Shown: piece after piece, positions 1 through 11,468 of the stretch
Numbering within the stretch: position 1 is the stretch's first letter
Layout of the letters: each line of letters starts with the position of its first letter
Source: Ceratodon purpureus
Taxonomy: Eukaryota; Streptophyta; Bryopsida; Pseudoditrichales; Ditrichaceae
Reading direction: 5' to 3'
Assembly (NCBI GenBank): GCA_014871385.1
Contig: CM026426.1
Location: 100,294,009 to 100,358,008, forward strand
DNA length: 64,000 nucleotides
Program-made: the position numbers and the translations under genes
The notes under the pieces: model-generated
What the model was told of the DNA's origin: nothing
Databases searched by the model: none
The model's input: the letters and a program-made list of their open reading frames with translations, nothing else

Positions 1-886
1 TTTGGAATGTTTCATGTGTAAAAAAAACTTCATTTAAATTCATTCAGTTCCTTAGATAATATACAGATTTTTATTCATGTAGGGTTAGAACCCTACGTGA
101 ATAACGACATGCGGTTGGATGAACGTCCCGTGGGCTGCAAGGGGGGTTTGCAGTGCGGGGCAAATTGGGGATGAGCGTATAGATTTAGTACTCGTCCTGG
201 GTTAACGTTGGAGACTGCATTTCTCATATTTTTGGCCCGTTGTAGCATTCTCCATTGCGGTTCTCACATGTGAATAGAAGAGGGCGAAGCCTTTTATCTT
301 GAAGCTTGCTTATTTTTGGATTTCCTCCATTTGCGTACTTCACATCCGTCCGAGAAATGGACGTTGCGGGGGCATGGGAGGCGCTTGGTCAGTTCCGATT
401 CTCTCTATAATGCACATCGGAAGCTTCCATACATGAGTACAATTCTCTCCTTTCTGAACCTACAATCTTCTGGTTTCTGCATAGAGCCTTCATCCTGATC
501 TACTTTCGATTTTAGGGCTTCTCTAAAGGCCGACATGCTCGGTGCTTTTGCAGTTTCCCCAATTCTCGGTTAACAGTAACGCGAACCCAATAAAGGTATC
601 CATAGAACCCTGTTTCCTAACTCTTGTTTCGAACGATTGCACATGACGAACGTCGAGTTCATGAGACGGACATTCATCCATGTCCGTGCCTTCAAATGCA
701 GAAAAAGACACGTAGGCCTTCCACGTAAACAGACGACGTAGACCGTTTAATCCCAAACAAGAGTTTTCACTTGTATCATCATTCAGATGATGCCCTCACT
801 CGTTCACACGGCACGAACAAACTCATAGACTGGCCCATCTGTTGTACACAAGAGTTTCCTCTTGGTTTTTACTTGGTCCCCACTCC
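1..886. other. No gene recognised
   Basis: Open frames here are short on both strands and match no family I recognise. The stretch probably belongs to the interior of the transposon whose right end lies at about 900. Confidence 0.4.
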
Positions 887-900
887 ATTTTCTAGTAGTG
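887..900. mobile_element. CACTA-type right terminus
   Basis: The plus strand ends in TTTTCTAGTAGTG. Its reverse complement, CACTACTAGAAAA, is the classic terminal inverted repeat of plant CACTA (En/Spm) elements. The element would extend leftward beyond the window, so no partner terminus or 3-bp target duplication can be checked. Confidence 0.45.
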
Positions 901-1447
901 TAGGTTGCTCGTCAGTCGCATAGTGTCGCACTCTCTTTTCATTGACAATTTTTACATGCTGCGCAAGTAGTCACTTCGGCTATACAACTGTCAGATTTTG
1001 ACTCGAAGGATTGATGCATTGGTACTTCATCGAAGCTTACCGCTGTTGTCGTTGGCACAATTTAGCTTCATCGAAGGGGGAGTCCCGAAATCAGAGACAT
1101 CGTGGGGTAGAGGACAACCCCCATTACTGTGTAGAAGAGATTTTATAGTGTGGTGCATTTAGAGGAGTGACGGCGAGTCCAAAATACAGGGATCAGGACG
1201 AGATGATGGGTTACCCCCTTGGGAATTCCAGCGGCTGCAGCCTCCAAGCCGCCGCGCAATATCTTAGCCATCCCATGTCGCAGTGCAACCATTCGGTAGC
1301 GACCGAACGCAACGACAACAACCCAGAGGTTAGTCTTCCCTTCTCTAGGACCACTGAATTGTCTTCGTGCTTTGAGACTGGGTGTGGATGGTTAGCAGTA
1401 GAAGAGAGTAGGCACATCTGCGAAGAGAGTAGAAATTGTGATAGGCC

Positions 1448-1861
1448 ATGGCAGGAAACCCTAGCCGAACCCTAGACATGTCTTACGACTCAGTTGAATC
1501 TCATAGTCCTATCGCGTTATTCGGCCTTGCACAATTCTGGTGCGACAGTGATTTCTCTGATGACAAAGATGTGCTGGCAATGAGGGAAAAACTGCGCGGT
1601 ATTCAAGCAAGTTTTTTTCCGATGCTTCCTCTGGAGATAGCCGAGGGAAAGATATGGCCTCTACTTGTAGACAGTGATGACGTTTTTGTGAATTATAAGA
1701 TCTGCACCACAATCCGGTGTGTGTGTTTGGGATGGCGGAACTTTGTAGCCAGACAGTCCGAATGGAGTCAGGGGTCCATGGCGTGGGAATTGAGGGCTTA
1801 CCTTGACCCGGAGGAAATTTCAGCGATTTTTCTTGAAACCGCAAAGTTCGACCCCAAGTAG
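1448..1861 (+). CDS. F-box-like small protein
   Basis: This ORF of 137 residues begins at an ATG that sits in a leader containing two AAACCCTA-like boxes, common near plant gene starts. From about residue 56 it reads FFPMLPLEIAEGKIWPLL, then after a spacer IRCVCLGWRNFV and a Trp. This is the usual F-box layout of LP-E-I, a hydrophobic core and a VC-x-x-W-R ending, but it is shorter and diverged. F-box proteins normally recruit substrates to SCF ubiquitin ligases, and that role is only inferred here. No C-terminal repeat domain follows. The same IWP...IR-VC-WR layout recurs in the ORF at 5743-6321, which suggests a dispersed family. The neighbourhood is transposon-derived, so it may be a passenger or a fragment. 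Confidence 0.4.
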   Translation: MAGNPSRTLDMSYDSVESHSPIALFGLAQFWCDSDFSDDKDVLAMREKLRGIQASFFPMLPLEIAEGKIWPLLVDSDDVFVNYKICTTIRCVCLGWRNFVARQSEWSQGSMAWELRAYLDPEEISAIFLETAKFDPK

Positions 1862-4093
1862 TTCACCGCCACACAACTCAGAAGGCAGTGTAGATGGAGT
1901 ATTAGAGAATCATAGATGTATCTGCATTGGAGTATACAGAGAGGCGATATTCTCTGAACTCCGTTGCGGAATCTGTACTGCAAAGTCCTTGAATGAATAA
2001 AATTATTTTGATGTTGACAATATCGTTTCTGCGAGTTTCGCAAATCTTCCTCTAGAGAGGTGTATAAATTGGTTTATCCCTTCATCTGCAATGTCATCTA
2101 TGGTGGATATCTGAGACAGCTGATTAATTATGCTGCAGGAGGTCCTTACTATAGTGATAACGTCCAGTAAGGTCGGCGGTGCCAGGACCCTTCAATCCCC
2201 GAAAGAGATGAGTTCACACGGATCTGGCAGTGGAAACGCTCAAGGGGAGGTATGTCTCACTGTCTTCCCGTCTCGTCCTTCCAAATTCCCCGACCTAGTT
2301 GTTATTATGGCATTGTACCGGCAGGCCATAGTTCTCTTTGAAACCGTATTGTGCAATGCACCGGCCTTCTCAGAATCCAGTAGGACGCATTGTTAGGAAT
2401 TCTGGAGCAATAGCTACGAGAATACAACGGTCGTTAAAGTAGTTTTGGCCAAACAGGGCTACCTCGAAATGGGAAACTATTTTACAGCGGTCGTTGTGGA
2501 TTCTAAAAAATCGTCTCCCAAGTAACCTGAGTGATTACAGTCAGGGACGTCGCTAACATATTGTAGTTAAGAAAACCGAACAGTAGAGACCGGAGACCAG
2601 TGTAGTACTATCAGGGTGGAAGAAGCCAATTTTTCAACTGTCAGAAGCGTTGCCGCATTTGTACAGGAAATGCACTTTTAAATACTACGTATGATCTCCG
2701 AAAATTTTGAGCCTCACCTAACTATACTCAGAATGACAGTCCAGACTTTGAATGCGAGTAGTGATTGCTTTGTATACTATGAACGGAGTATGTAGGGTGC
2801 ATAGCACATGAGTCAAAGATAGTCTTATCGCGAAAGTGCCACTGAGTGGAACGACCAAGGTAGATGCATCAAGAGCTGCGGTCAGAGATAAACCATGAGG
2901 ACCAATCGGACGTAACATTGGCAAAATATAGAGTATCACTCGTTCGCTACGCGTTGCGAGCATTGAGTAGACACAGGGCGGACTCGCTGTATTAGTGTGC
3001 CTCCTTGGAAGGATATGATTTCCCCCTATCGATCACCCCTGATACGGAACCTTTGTCACATTGCGCATTCGATATGATTGGCAAGACTGTGCATTCCTTT
3101 CCGCTAATTATAGTATTGGATTAGTTTCTTCTGATGGAGTCACGTCAATTGAGTCCGAAACCAAGAAGGTGGAATTCTCGCAACAGGTCGTGAGCAGTAT
3201 CCTCGTAGGTAGAGCCTATAGACGAACGTCGAAGTCGCTTCATGATTGATGTTTATAGTGTAGACTGATTTTGAAGGTTACAAACCACCCTCAGTTTAAC
3301 ATCCCTGTTTTACCGACGCGCAAGGTTACGAGTTCATACGTACAAGTGTTTGAAGATTACCCATTCTAGTTAACCCAAAATTCAACGAACAGTTCCATCC
3401 GAATTAAGTTCCTAAGGCAGAGTTGAAGTAAATATTTTGAGAAATGTTAAGAGAGAGTTGCTTAGTGGGCTGGGTCGTGTTAAACTGTAGGAACAGTGGG
3501 GAATGACAAGGAAATGTCTCGATGTTGAGTTCCATTAGAACAATTGGCAGGTGCAGGATTATTCGATTTCAAAGGCATGAGTGTCCTTTATAGAAAATGG
3601 GGCTGTCAATCCCAATGGTGAATATCGATCAGCCACAATGATTCATAAGGCCTTCTGGGGATGCTCAAAACTCATAACCATCCGGGGCTTGATGCACTAG
3701 CAACTCTCCTTTCTTCCTACTGGATAAGGCATTTTGTCATGATCAACCCTACATAATGAATAGTTTCGAAGTGCATCACATGGAAAAAGAAAAAGAGATA
3801 TTAGCTCGCCATGACCGTACCCATTGCAGTTGTTGTAGCTAATAGCTCCGAAATAATTGCAACGCTCCAGTGGCAGGGTCATCCTACTTGAAGTCTACCA
3901 GGTTTCAAACTGTAACTACACTGAAGTCCAAGTAACCTGAATGATCACGATCATATGGTATATGGTATTGTACATGGTATTGGCTTAATTTGTAGAACAG
4001 GTCTCCGCAACATATTTAATTGGGGTGAGGCTTTCGATATGGTCTTACATCAGACATTGTTGATCCAGATTGGCGTAAATTAACAAAGACCCC
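1862..4093. other. No gene recognised
   Basis: Open frames are shorter than about 90 codons and unrelated to known families. I see no terminal repeats or tandem arrays. Confidence 0.4.
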
Positions 4094-5260
4094 ATGTGCG
4101 CTCTTTTGCAGGGACATGCACCCGGACCTCTTCAGGCACCCCAACAATACCAGAACGCCCCAATGTACATGCACCCATGGGGCAATCAGATGATGTACCC
4201 TGGGGGCCCCTCTATGTCAACGGCTGCAGGAAACCCGATGCAGATGTTGTTTTCAGGATTTCAGGCACCACCAACTCTCGATCAGCAACGTCCACCAGTG
4301 TCTCCATCTGTGCGAACGAATCCAATAGTGCGAAGGTCGGGACTTTCGAATTCGGCTGGTGGATCAAGCTCGAGTATACCTGGCTCCCTCTCTGTCGATA
4401 GCAGCGGTTCGCGGCATAGTGGTTCCAGCACAATGGCGGGCGCATATGCATCTCCTTCGGGCTCCAATCAACCACCACCGATTCCCAACAACTTCCATGG
4501 CCTAGGCACAACGTCGTCAGCATTTAACCCCGGTGTAAGCTACCAACTACCCTTTATGTTCCAAGGTGGGGCTCAGTGGCCCCCATGGGTTGGTGGAGCA
4601 GGAGGAACCCCCTACACCGGTGTGTCTCATCCCGGCAACGTCGCTCAAGACACGGGGATCACAACACCTGGACGTGCAATCGCGAATACAGACTCTGACT
4701 TTGGTGGCGGACAAATAGTTGTATGGGAGGAATCAAAGAGAACGAGACAGAGAAAATTGCAGCGACTAACAAAGAGTGCATTCCATTTAAAATCCAGTGT
4801 TTGGCCTATGCGCATAGAGTGCGATGCTGCGGGAGAACCTAACAATACGTACAAGATTTTCGTCAACAGAGTGATTAGGATAGTAGCGAAGAGGTGGCTT
4901 GACTTCAACCTCATCAAATTTCGAGACCAGTCCATGAAGGACCTGAAGCTCATATCAGAGGAGATTGACATGCGTTTCACCTTCGACCCGGCACTCCGAC
5001 CAGACTACGTCATAGACTACCTCGTTGATGCCATGCGTACGTCCAGGTACCAATGGCATTGACATTGGATCCGTACGGGAAAGGGGCAGAAACATCCTCA
5101 GTGCCCTGCCGAAAATTTCCCCACGCTGGCCACGCACTGGGTGGATCTGGATAGAAAGGCAGAGCAGCGACGTTTAAGAGCGGACCCTCAGGCACCACTA
5201 GACGAAGACATCGACGAGGACATCACCTCCAGCGACAGAGATCAATTGGGATGTGAGCTA
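4094..5260 (+). pseudogene. CACTA ORF1 N-terminal part, Transposase_24-like
   Basis: The frame opens at ATG 4094 with a Pro/Gln/Met/Gly-rich disordered stretch of about 200 residues and a Ser-rich linker. It then enters a basic segment and a folded part with WPMRIECDAAGEP, a helix ending in RWLDFN, FRDQSM, FTFDPALRPDYV and RYQWH. That order matches the Transposase_24 (plant Ptta/En/Spm) family of accessory transposon proteins that bind transposon ends. A TGA at 5060-5062 interrupts the frame just after RYQWH. After it the expected HW and CPAENFPTLATHWVDLD segments follow, but in two different frames, so there is a frameshift or a short intron near 5098. The copy is therefore probably damaged. 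Downstream exons to 9921 appear to belong to the same gene. Confidence 0.6.
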
Positions 5261-5356
5261 ACTGCACTGTAATTCCCAATTTCTGGGGCCACGAATGTGC
5301 TCGTTACAATGCTATGATAAGTCGATTGCAGTGTAACAGCACAGTGTATGTCGCAG

Positions 5357-5476
5357 GTACAGAGCGAATCGGTATCAGCAGAAGATATTAACTGGGACGA
5401 CCCAGAGGAAACGCTACTTTCCGAAGACCGTGGCACTCCAAGTAACAGCGTCGCAAACTCAAATTTGCAGCCACAG
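5357..5476 (+). CDS. Probable internal exon of CACTA ORF1 (element at 4-10 kb)
   Basis: An open segment bounded by a CAG acceptor and an ACAG|GTAC donor encodes an acidic Ser/Asp/Glu-rich stretch with INWDDPEETLL. This composition fits the linker after the Transposase_24 domain. There is no functional motif and no independent support for the exon. Confidence 0.35.
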
Positions 5477-5742
5477 GTACGCAACCTAATTTAGCTCCTA
5501 TCAAAAGCCCCAAAATCCGGAAGTAGTTCATGACCGTTGGAGGATCAGACCCGAGGTCTGCGGCCTTCCTGCTAGAGTACGCTCTTCATTTCTCCAGATG
5601 ACAGATCGAATGAGCCTTAGGAATATAGAACCACCTCCGACATAGAGAAGTCATCTCACTCGCCAATTTGTAATCCCACATAGTACTTTGCATAGTGTCG
5701 CGCCTGGACAGGCCATCCCGTAATATTTCCAGTGCTATTGCC

Positions 5743-6321
5743 ATGTATTACTGGGGAATAGCCTGGCTATATGCCGTTGTCGCTTTTACAGTCGGTCTCT
5801 TACACATTGCACAGTCCGACTCCCTTTTGAGAACGCTACAGTGGCAACATGCTTTTACTCTGTTTCTGTGCTTACACCTCTGGGGAGTAGTGGTATATCT
5901 TTTCTACATGTACTGCAATGGAGGGCTGGAAAGTCGCTTGGAAGCTGGAATTGAACCGGAGTTTCCATGGACAGGCCCTGTGGACGTCCACACCCAAAAC
6001 GTTTTGTCCCTGAATACTTATCCAATGAACGGTCAGTCCGGCCCGGGAATGGCAGCACAGATAGAGAACCATGAGGCCGCGATCTTTCCTACATTAGGTG
6101 ACAACGTCGTTCGATTTGGCATATGGCCGAAGATTTATGCTAGCCCATCACACTTCTCTGGGAGGACGCAGCAACTAGCAACGATAAGATCCGTGTGCAG
6201 GAGTTGGAGGAGGTGGACTGAGAGCACCCAAGAATACAGTGACTTCAGGGAGTCATGGGTAGAGGATCAGTGGCAGAACGACCCCGAGTGGCGCGGGATA
6301 GACTACTCTAGCTCCGACTAG
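5743..6321 (+). CDS. Two-TM protein with F-box-like tail
   Basis: From ATG 5743 the frame encodes 192 residues. The N-terminus has two strongly hydrophobic segments, WLYAVVAFTVGLLHI and a Phe/Leu/Val-rich stretch ending VVYLFYMY. A polar linker leads to a C-terminal module, AIFPTLGDNVVRFGIWPKIY, then IRSVCRSWRRW and FRESW. That tail has the same layout as the ORF at 1448-1861 and resembles a diverged F-box. It lies between apparent exons of a CACTA ORF1, so it may be a nested gene, a captured fragment or part of the element. I do not recognise the combination, and membrane topology is inferred from hydrophobicity only. Confidence 0.4.
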   Translation: MYYWGIAWLYAVVAFTVGLLHIAQSDSLLRTLQWQHAFTLFLCLHLWGVVVYLFYMYCNGGLESRLEAGIEPEFPWTGPVDVHTQNVLSLNTYPMNGQSGPGMAAQIENHEAAIFPTLGDNVVRFGIWPKIYASPSHFSGRTQQLATIRSVCRSWRRWTESTQEYSDFRESWVEDQWQNDPEWRGIDYSSSD

Positions 6322-6695
6322 GACACTGAATAACACATACCTCCCCACATATGGCTCCAACTGACCACCACATGAACTCTTGCATTCTGAGAGGGTTGAT
6401 GTCTTTATATCTACTGATGTCACTGTGGCATTCTATGAACGCAGGTGGCCACGTCTTGCACTCCGCCGTCGGTAGACGTGCAACTATCACCCCTGGTTAT
6501 CCCCATCCTCTGCTTTTGCACGTGCACCTTAAATTTTGTAGAAGCCGTCGCTTGTACTTGCTTTAGAGCTCAAATCTCCGATGCACGGAGTAAGCGTCAA
6601 GCTGACAGTCTTTGTGTATTCTCTGTAACAGCTCCCACGAAGGAGTATAACTGGAAGCCCGGCACATGCGATTACTGGTCAAGTGCCGAGGTCTT

Positions 6696-7062
6696 TAGAG
6701 CTATTGAGCCAGCGGGCGCTGACCCGTGAACTGGAACTGCTCAAGTCATCGGCGGTGACAAGGTCCGAATGGGAGAAAGGCGTTGACGAATGGCGGGGTC
6801 GCACATCTGAAGACATGGCGGACATAAAAACTAAACTTGACCTCCTACTAAACATACAACTCGGAAGTAGAAATAGGCAGAGGGATGGCATCCAAGATTT
6901 AGGGGACACAGGCATGGTCGATCCTCTCCCCACAACCGTAACCCCACGTCCAGCGAACAGGAGAAACATAGAAGAAGTTGGCTATGTTCGAGGACCGGCC
7001 AAGACAGGTTCTGCTTCAGCTGTCTCCCACAAAATGTGGCTAGGAGACCATGGCGCGGTGCC
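6696..7062 (+). CDS. Coiled-coil exon of CACTA ORF1 (element at 4-10 kb)
   Basis: After a TTTAG acceptor the frame reads a charged helix with LLSQRALTRELELLKSSAV, WEKGVDEW and IKTKLDLLLNIQ, a probable coiled coil for oligomerisation. A Pro/Thr-rich linker follows. The exon 31289-31460 has the same kind of short coiled coil at the equivalent place in ORF1 of element A. It probably closes at a CGGG|TGAG-like donor near 7062. Confidence 0.4.
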
Positions 7063-8800
7063 CACGGGTGAGTTCCAAGTAACCCCTAGCCTACTTGAGC
7101 TTCAATCTTCCCAAAGGCGCTATTTCATTCTTAGACGCATAGAATATCCTACGCATGCTAGGAGCAGTGCGCTCCATGATTGCTAAATCCTCCGACCCCT
7201 TAGTCAGCAAACGTGTGTCCTTGGTGCATCTGTTCCTCTCCTATATGCATTTTGTGTAGTCCTTATGAGGCAAGACTTCTCTGGTTTCTATATTGTGTTT
7301 ATGACATTGCGAACCCCTGCTGGGGAAGGCTCTGTCCGGCCTCCTCGTATGTCTCTCTGCTTTTCCATGCTAAGCCACTCCTCATTTCATTCCATTTCAC
7401 ATCAAAGTTGATTGTGAATGGGAATGGCTTATCAGGAAATAACAGTGTATGCGCCATTCCTGTCTAAGTGTGAGCTTCGCCTCTTCTGCAATCAGGGACT
7501 CCGTCTCCAATAGTCGTACTCTCTGTCCGGCTCCATGTCAGAATAGAAGAGCATTTGCAGTCGCTAGGTTCATGAAAAGCTATTAGCGTAGGGAAGCTTT
7601 CACAATCCCCAGCCGAGAGTATTACCTGCGAGATGAAGAGGTCAGTAAAGTTAGTAAAGGAAGGCCAGTGCGTCGTTGAAATGCGTATACTTTGAGAGGC
7701 ACAGGCTGAATATTGGAAGAAGATCTAACTTAGTCGAAAGAGTTCAACTTCATGAGTTAGGTCGGTAGGCCCTACAACCCAAAGAAGGAGCTCATAGTTC
7801 CCCAACCCTCATCAAATTTACGTGATGTAGAACATGCAGGTCATATTAACACGCAATTCGAGGTTCGGGTAAGTGGGATCAATAGTTGATGGGAAGTCTA
7901 ACTGTGTAATGCAGTTCTGATCTGACGTCCGGGGCACGGTGTCAGTACATTGTTAGCAAAGTCTTACCTCCTTCAACAGAACGTGTGTCCTTGTATGTCC
8001 TATTACTTGACGTCGCACTGAATCGATAAGGTGGACAGTGCAAGCGCAAGTTCTGCTCCAAGTAGGATGCAATCGTCCCAAATCTCAGGAATGTGGCGTG
8101 GGTACGACCTGCTTTGGGAGTGAATATCTGGAATTGCCTGGCCTGTTGAATTTGAGTTAATCTACTGTTTGATTCTTTGAGTAAGTTATGATGTTGTCGA
8201 ACCATGCTAACGCATGCCGGAATTGCTTTATCCCCCCCCCCCCTCATACAACCCTAAAATTAAAGAGCGTCCACATTCTCCGTGAACCTACATGAATTAT
8301 AAGCGTCATATTTGCTGTTCAGAACAAGAATTTTTTTGTGTGAGTTCCTGGGTGTATCCAAAACCGGTAAGTACATGCCATCTATACTGACGTTGTTGAC
8401 AAGCAAGGTAAGAAGAGACTACGCACTTATTGGTTTTTGAATGTAGATAACATTTATTATGCATGTTCTTTGAGCTACATAGGCGTGTTAATTACAAATA
8501 ATGGCTGCTTCCGCTTCCTGCAAGAATTGATATCCTATTTGTCTATGAAAGTAGATTCTGAATAACACGCAACAGTGGAGTACTGTTCTGCTTTTCTGGT
8601 TCGAAACAGGATTGCTTCGGACCGTCTGGGTAGTCTAAATTCATTTGAAAACTTGGTAACTACTTCTCAAGGAAGTTAAATTCCTTGGTCACAACGCTTG
8701 CTACGGCAACTAGCTATCTGCCTGTGAGTCACATCTCTGCTTCTCGACGTCTTAGAGAGTTTGAGTACTGATGGCTTCCGGTGTGGATGTGGTCAATCCG
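7063..8800. other. No gene recognised; contains a C12 tract
   Basis: This is probably an intron of the surrounding ORF1 gene. No coding segment is convincing on either strand. A run of twelve C lies at 8232-8243. Confidence 0.35.
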
Positions 8801-8803
8801 CAG

Positions 8804-9058
8804 AGGATGTTGTGGAATCAGCATCCCACAGCACGAACCCTGCGACATTTCCTGCTGCTCCTCTTACAGAGCCCGGTCCTAATCCGCAAGCTAGGAAGGC
8901 GACTTCACCAACACCCATCAATATCAGTGCACCAACAGAAATCACAATCACCACCACGGAGGATAAGTTGGAATCACCAAACGCCCTTCAAACTGCATTC
9001 GGTTCATTCGAGGACGCCGACCTGGCTGATCGGTCAAAGAGAAATGTCCCTACGTCAG
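8804..9058 (+). CDS. CACTA ORF1 exon, disordered linker
   Basis: An open segment between a CCGCAG acceptor and a TCAG|GTAC donor encodes a Pro/Thr/Ser/Ala-rich chain with many TTT and PxP groups and no motif. It precedes an NLS-bearing exon in the same gene. Confidence 0.4.
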
Positions 9059-9189
9059 GTACCATCCCATTACAGTTCTGATATACGTCCGCAATATATG
9101 AACATAACCGTGTTATCCCCGTGTGTCTTTGCTGATGTAGTATGATTTTTAATACAACCTACGCCACTATCATGTTGCCAATACTGCAG

Positions 9190-9443
9190 ACGACGATTTT
9201 GATGACACCCCCCTTCCAAGCAAAAGATTACGTGGCGAAGAGCCTACCACAACCGCCTTGAAACCAAGCACTGGCAAGCACTCAGGGAAGAGTTTGGAAG
9301 GGAATACCAGCGCAGCAAGACCAGAACAGAGGCTGGGGGAAGAAAATATCCCTCCACCAACGAGGAGTCGCCGACAGCGAAAGCGACCAGCAAAATATAT
9401 GGAGAACATTCCTCCTGTAAATAACAGGCCCCGTGGCGAGAAG
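9190..9443 (+). CDS. CACTA ORF1 exon with nuclear localisation signal
   Basis: This exon runs from a CTGCAG acceptor to a GAGAAG|GTAAAT donor. It starts with an acidic DDDFDD patch and ends with RSRRQRKRPAKY, a strong basic cluster expected to direct the protein to the nucleus and perhaps to contact DNA. The layout fits the region before the TNP1-like domain encoded by the next exon. Confidence 0.5.
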
Positions 9444-9588
9444 GTAAATCCTCCTTCATTAACTCCATCATGTTATTTTCAAAAACGGAAACAACAACCA
9501 CAATATTTTTTTGCTCCATTCTGTCTTCCGACTACAATGGCATCTGTGATTCGAATGAACAATACTAATATGTGCATCATCCTTCCAG

Positions 9589-9921
9589 ACCTCACTCTCT
9601 CCGAAAAGATATGTCTGGGTTATGCACCCTGAACATATAGGGGAGACCATAGCAATCGGCAGGACAGGACAACATTGGCGTTCGCAGAAAAAGAAACTTG
9701 TTCCAGACGTCAAGGGTGTTCAATGGGAGGCGGGCATGCAATTAGTCACGATAGAACATGTCTATCCCCAGTGGCGCCATTTACGAGTGATGTTTCCAGA
9801 CCAACAACGACCAGGTATTTTAACATTGGGGGACACACAGGAAGGAGCATTTGATGAAGACGCAACCGTCATTTGGAAGACAAATTACCTCAAGTATGTC
9901 GAAGTGGGAAATGTCAAGTGA
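9589..9921 (+). CDS. CACTA ORF1 C-terminal TNP1-like domain
   Basis: After a TTCCAG acceptor about 110 codons stay open to a TGA at 9919-9921. Key elements in order are VWVMHPEHIGETIAIGR, a basic QHWRSQKKK stretch, GVQWEAGMQLVTIEHVYP, a short beta-rich part, TLGDTQEG and IWKTNYLKYVEV. Conserved positions (a G-x-x-IA start, a Trp plus V-x-I-x-x-V strand, a TLGD helix start and a final W with hydrophobic strand) fit the TNP1/En-Spm-like (Transposase_23) C-terminal domain. A related, more damaged copy lies at 33728-33991. The exon itself looks intact. Confidence 0.5.
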   Translation, partial: TSLSPKRYVWVMHPEHIGETIAIGRTGQHWRSQKKKLVPDVKGVQWEAGMQLVTIEHVYPQWRHLRVMFPDQQRPGILTLGDTQEGAFDEDATVIWKTNYLKYVEVGNVK

Positions 9922-11468
9922 CACCCCCCATCTACTGGTTTCAGGCAAGAGTTACAGCTAACCCACCGCACTGCTTTATGTTACTCATATTCCACGTATG
10001 TACATGCTAATGAATGTTGTTGCGCAGGAACAGGCACTCGAAGTGGCGTGTACCCATCGGAAGCTGCTATAAATGTGTGGGTTTTATACATCTCGAGGAA
10101 GCTTGAACCGTGATCCTGTAGGAAGTACGTAAGTGAAATGCCATGTGCAGGTGTAGGAATTAACTGAGCTAGTTCTCTAAACTCCTGTAATTGCCGTGCA
10201 TTGATTCATAATCAATACTCCTTTGCGATTATTTTTTGCAGTCTCACGTTCCAAACGTGGAATGTCTCCTTCCACTTTTCCTTGATCAAAGACTACTGTT
10301 ATGGCACGAAGTATACTTTGATATTGAGATGTAGAGTCCAGGCATTTGATATCAAGAAGTCTGCTTTGTCGATGGTCTTGAAGAGATTAGTTTTAGTAGT
10401 TGTTGAACTGCAGAGGTCATTGTCAAGTGGTATTTCTGCTCTTCGATTTCGTGTTGGTATGGCTGTATGGTACACGCTTACAAAGAATGTAGTTATTATC
10501 CTGTCAAATAGGCAGTGTTCTTTTGTGCAGAAGACAGGGGATGAGAAAAAAAGAATTGAACCACTGCGCCCTGCACATAGGCACCACCTAGCTGATATGT
10601 CAGCCGGGTGAAGCACACCGTGTACACCATAACCCTAATCCCTCAAGCACTTTCAAATAATCATCGAATATTTGATACATTCATCATATCCGCAGATTCC
10701 CCCAACAAACGCGCTACAATATCAACCTGTCAATTTCATACTGGTCAACAGAAACCTATTCAGTAGGCCCCACGACGTCCCAGTCCAGATTCCATGTATT
10801 CGCATACCAATGGCGACTCAATATCTTGACGGTGTGCACTCAATGGGATGATCCGGTGACCTCAAACTCACGTCCCGCGACCTCGCTCATTAACCTTGTC
10901 ACCCCGGTAACAACCGATCAGGTCATCCACGTCGGACTACAGAAGGGTCGCGATGCCGCACACTAAACCAAATCCTGCGACCAGCGATCTCGCTCTCAGG
11001 CCAGGCCCCACCTCTTGTCGCTTGTGACGAAGTCGCCTGAGCTCGGAACGAACACACGCACCTTGCTCCGAGAGTGAAAATGGCGCTGGTCCATTGCTTT
11101 ATACCAAATTTGGTCATGGAGAACGACACTATCTGTACTAGTGAGAGTACCGGTTTAATAAGACCCGAAACTCCAAGCAGCAAGGAAGTGAAATGTCCTT
11201 AAAAGTAAATGAACTACCCGTAGACCTGAAGTACTACTTAGACAGAAGGAACCCTGAAGGACATGCAAAGCCTAGCAAGCAGTCCGTAGGAACAGGGTAA
11301 ACCTAATCTAAGAAGCCAAAAAGAAAAACCGCCCCAGTCACGAGAGAGCTCCGCTGGAACTCGACGACGTCCGAGAGAGTTGGGGCTGACTTGAAAACCA
11401 GAGCAGCGGAAGAAGTCCTGAGCCGAACTTGAGCTCGAACTTGAAGCAGAGAGCAGCTACGCAAAGGA
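9922..11468. other. No gene recognised
   Basis: A 136-codon open stretch at about 10.2-10.6 kb lacks an ATG start and recognisable motifs. The junction between two transposons probably lies in here, but no CACTA terminus is evident. Confidence 0.35.

Noticed and set aside
10201..10611. 136-codon open frame
   Set aside because: No ATG at its start, mixed composition and no motif or splice context.
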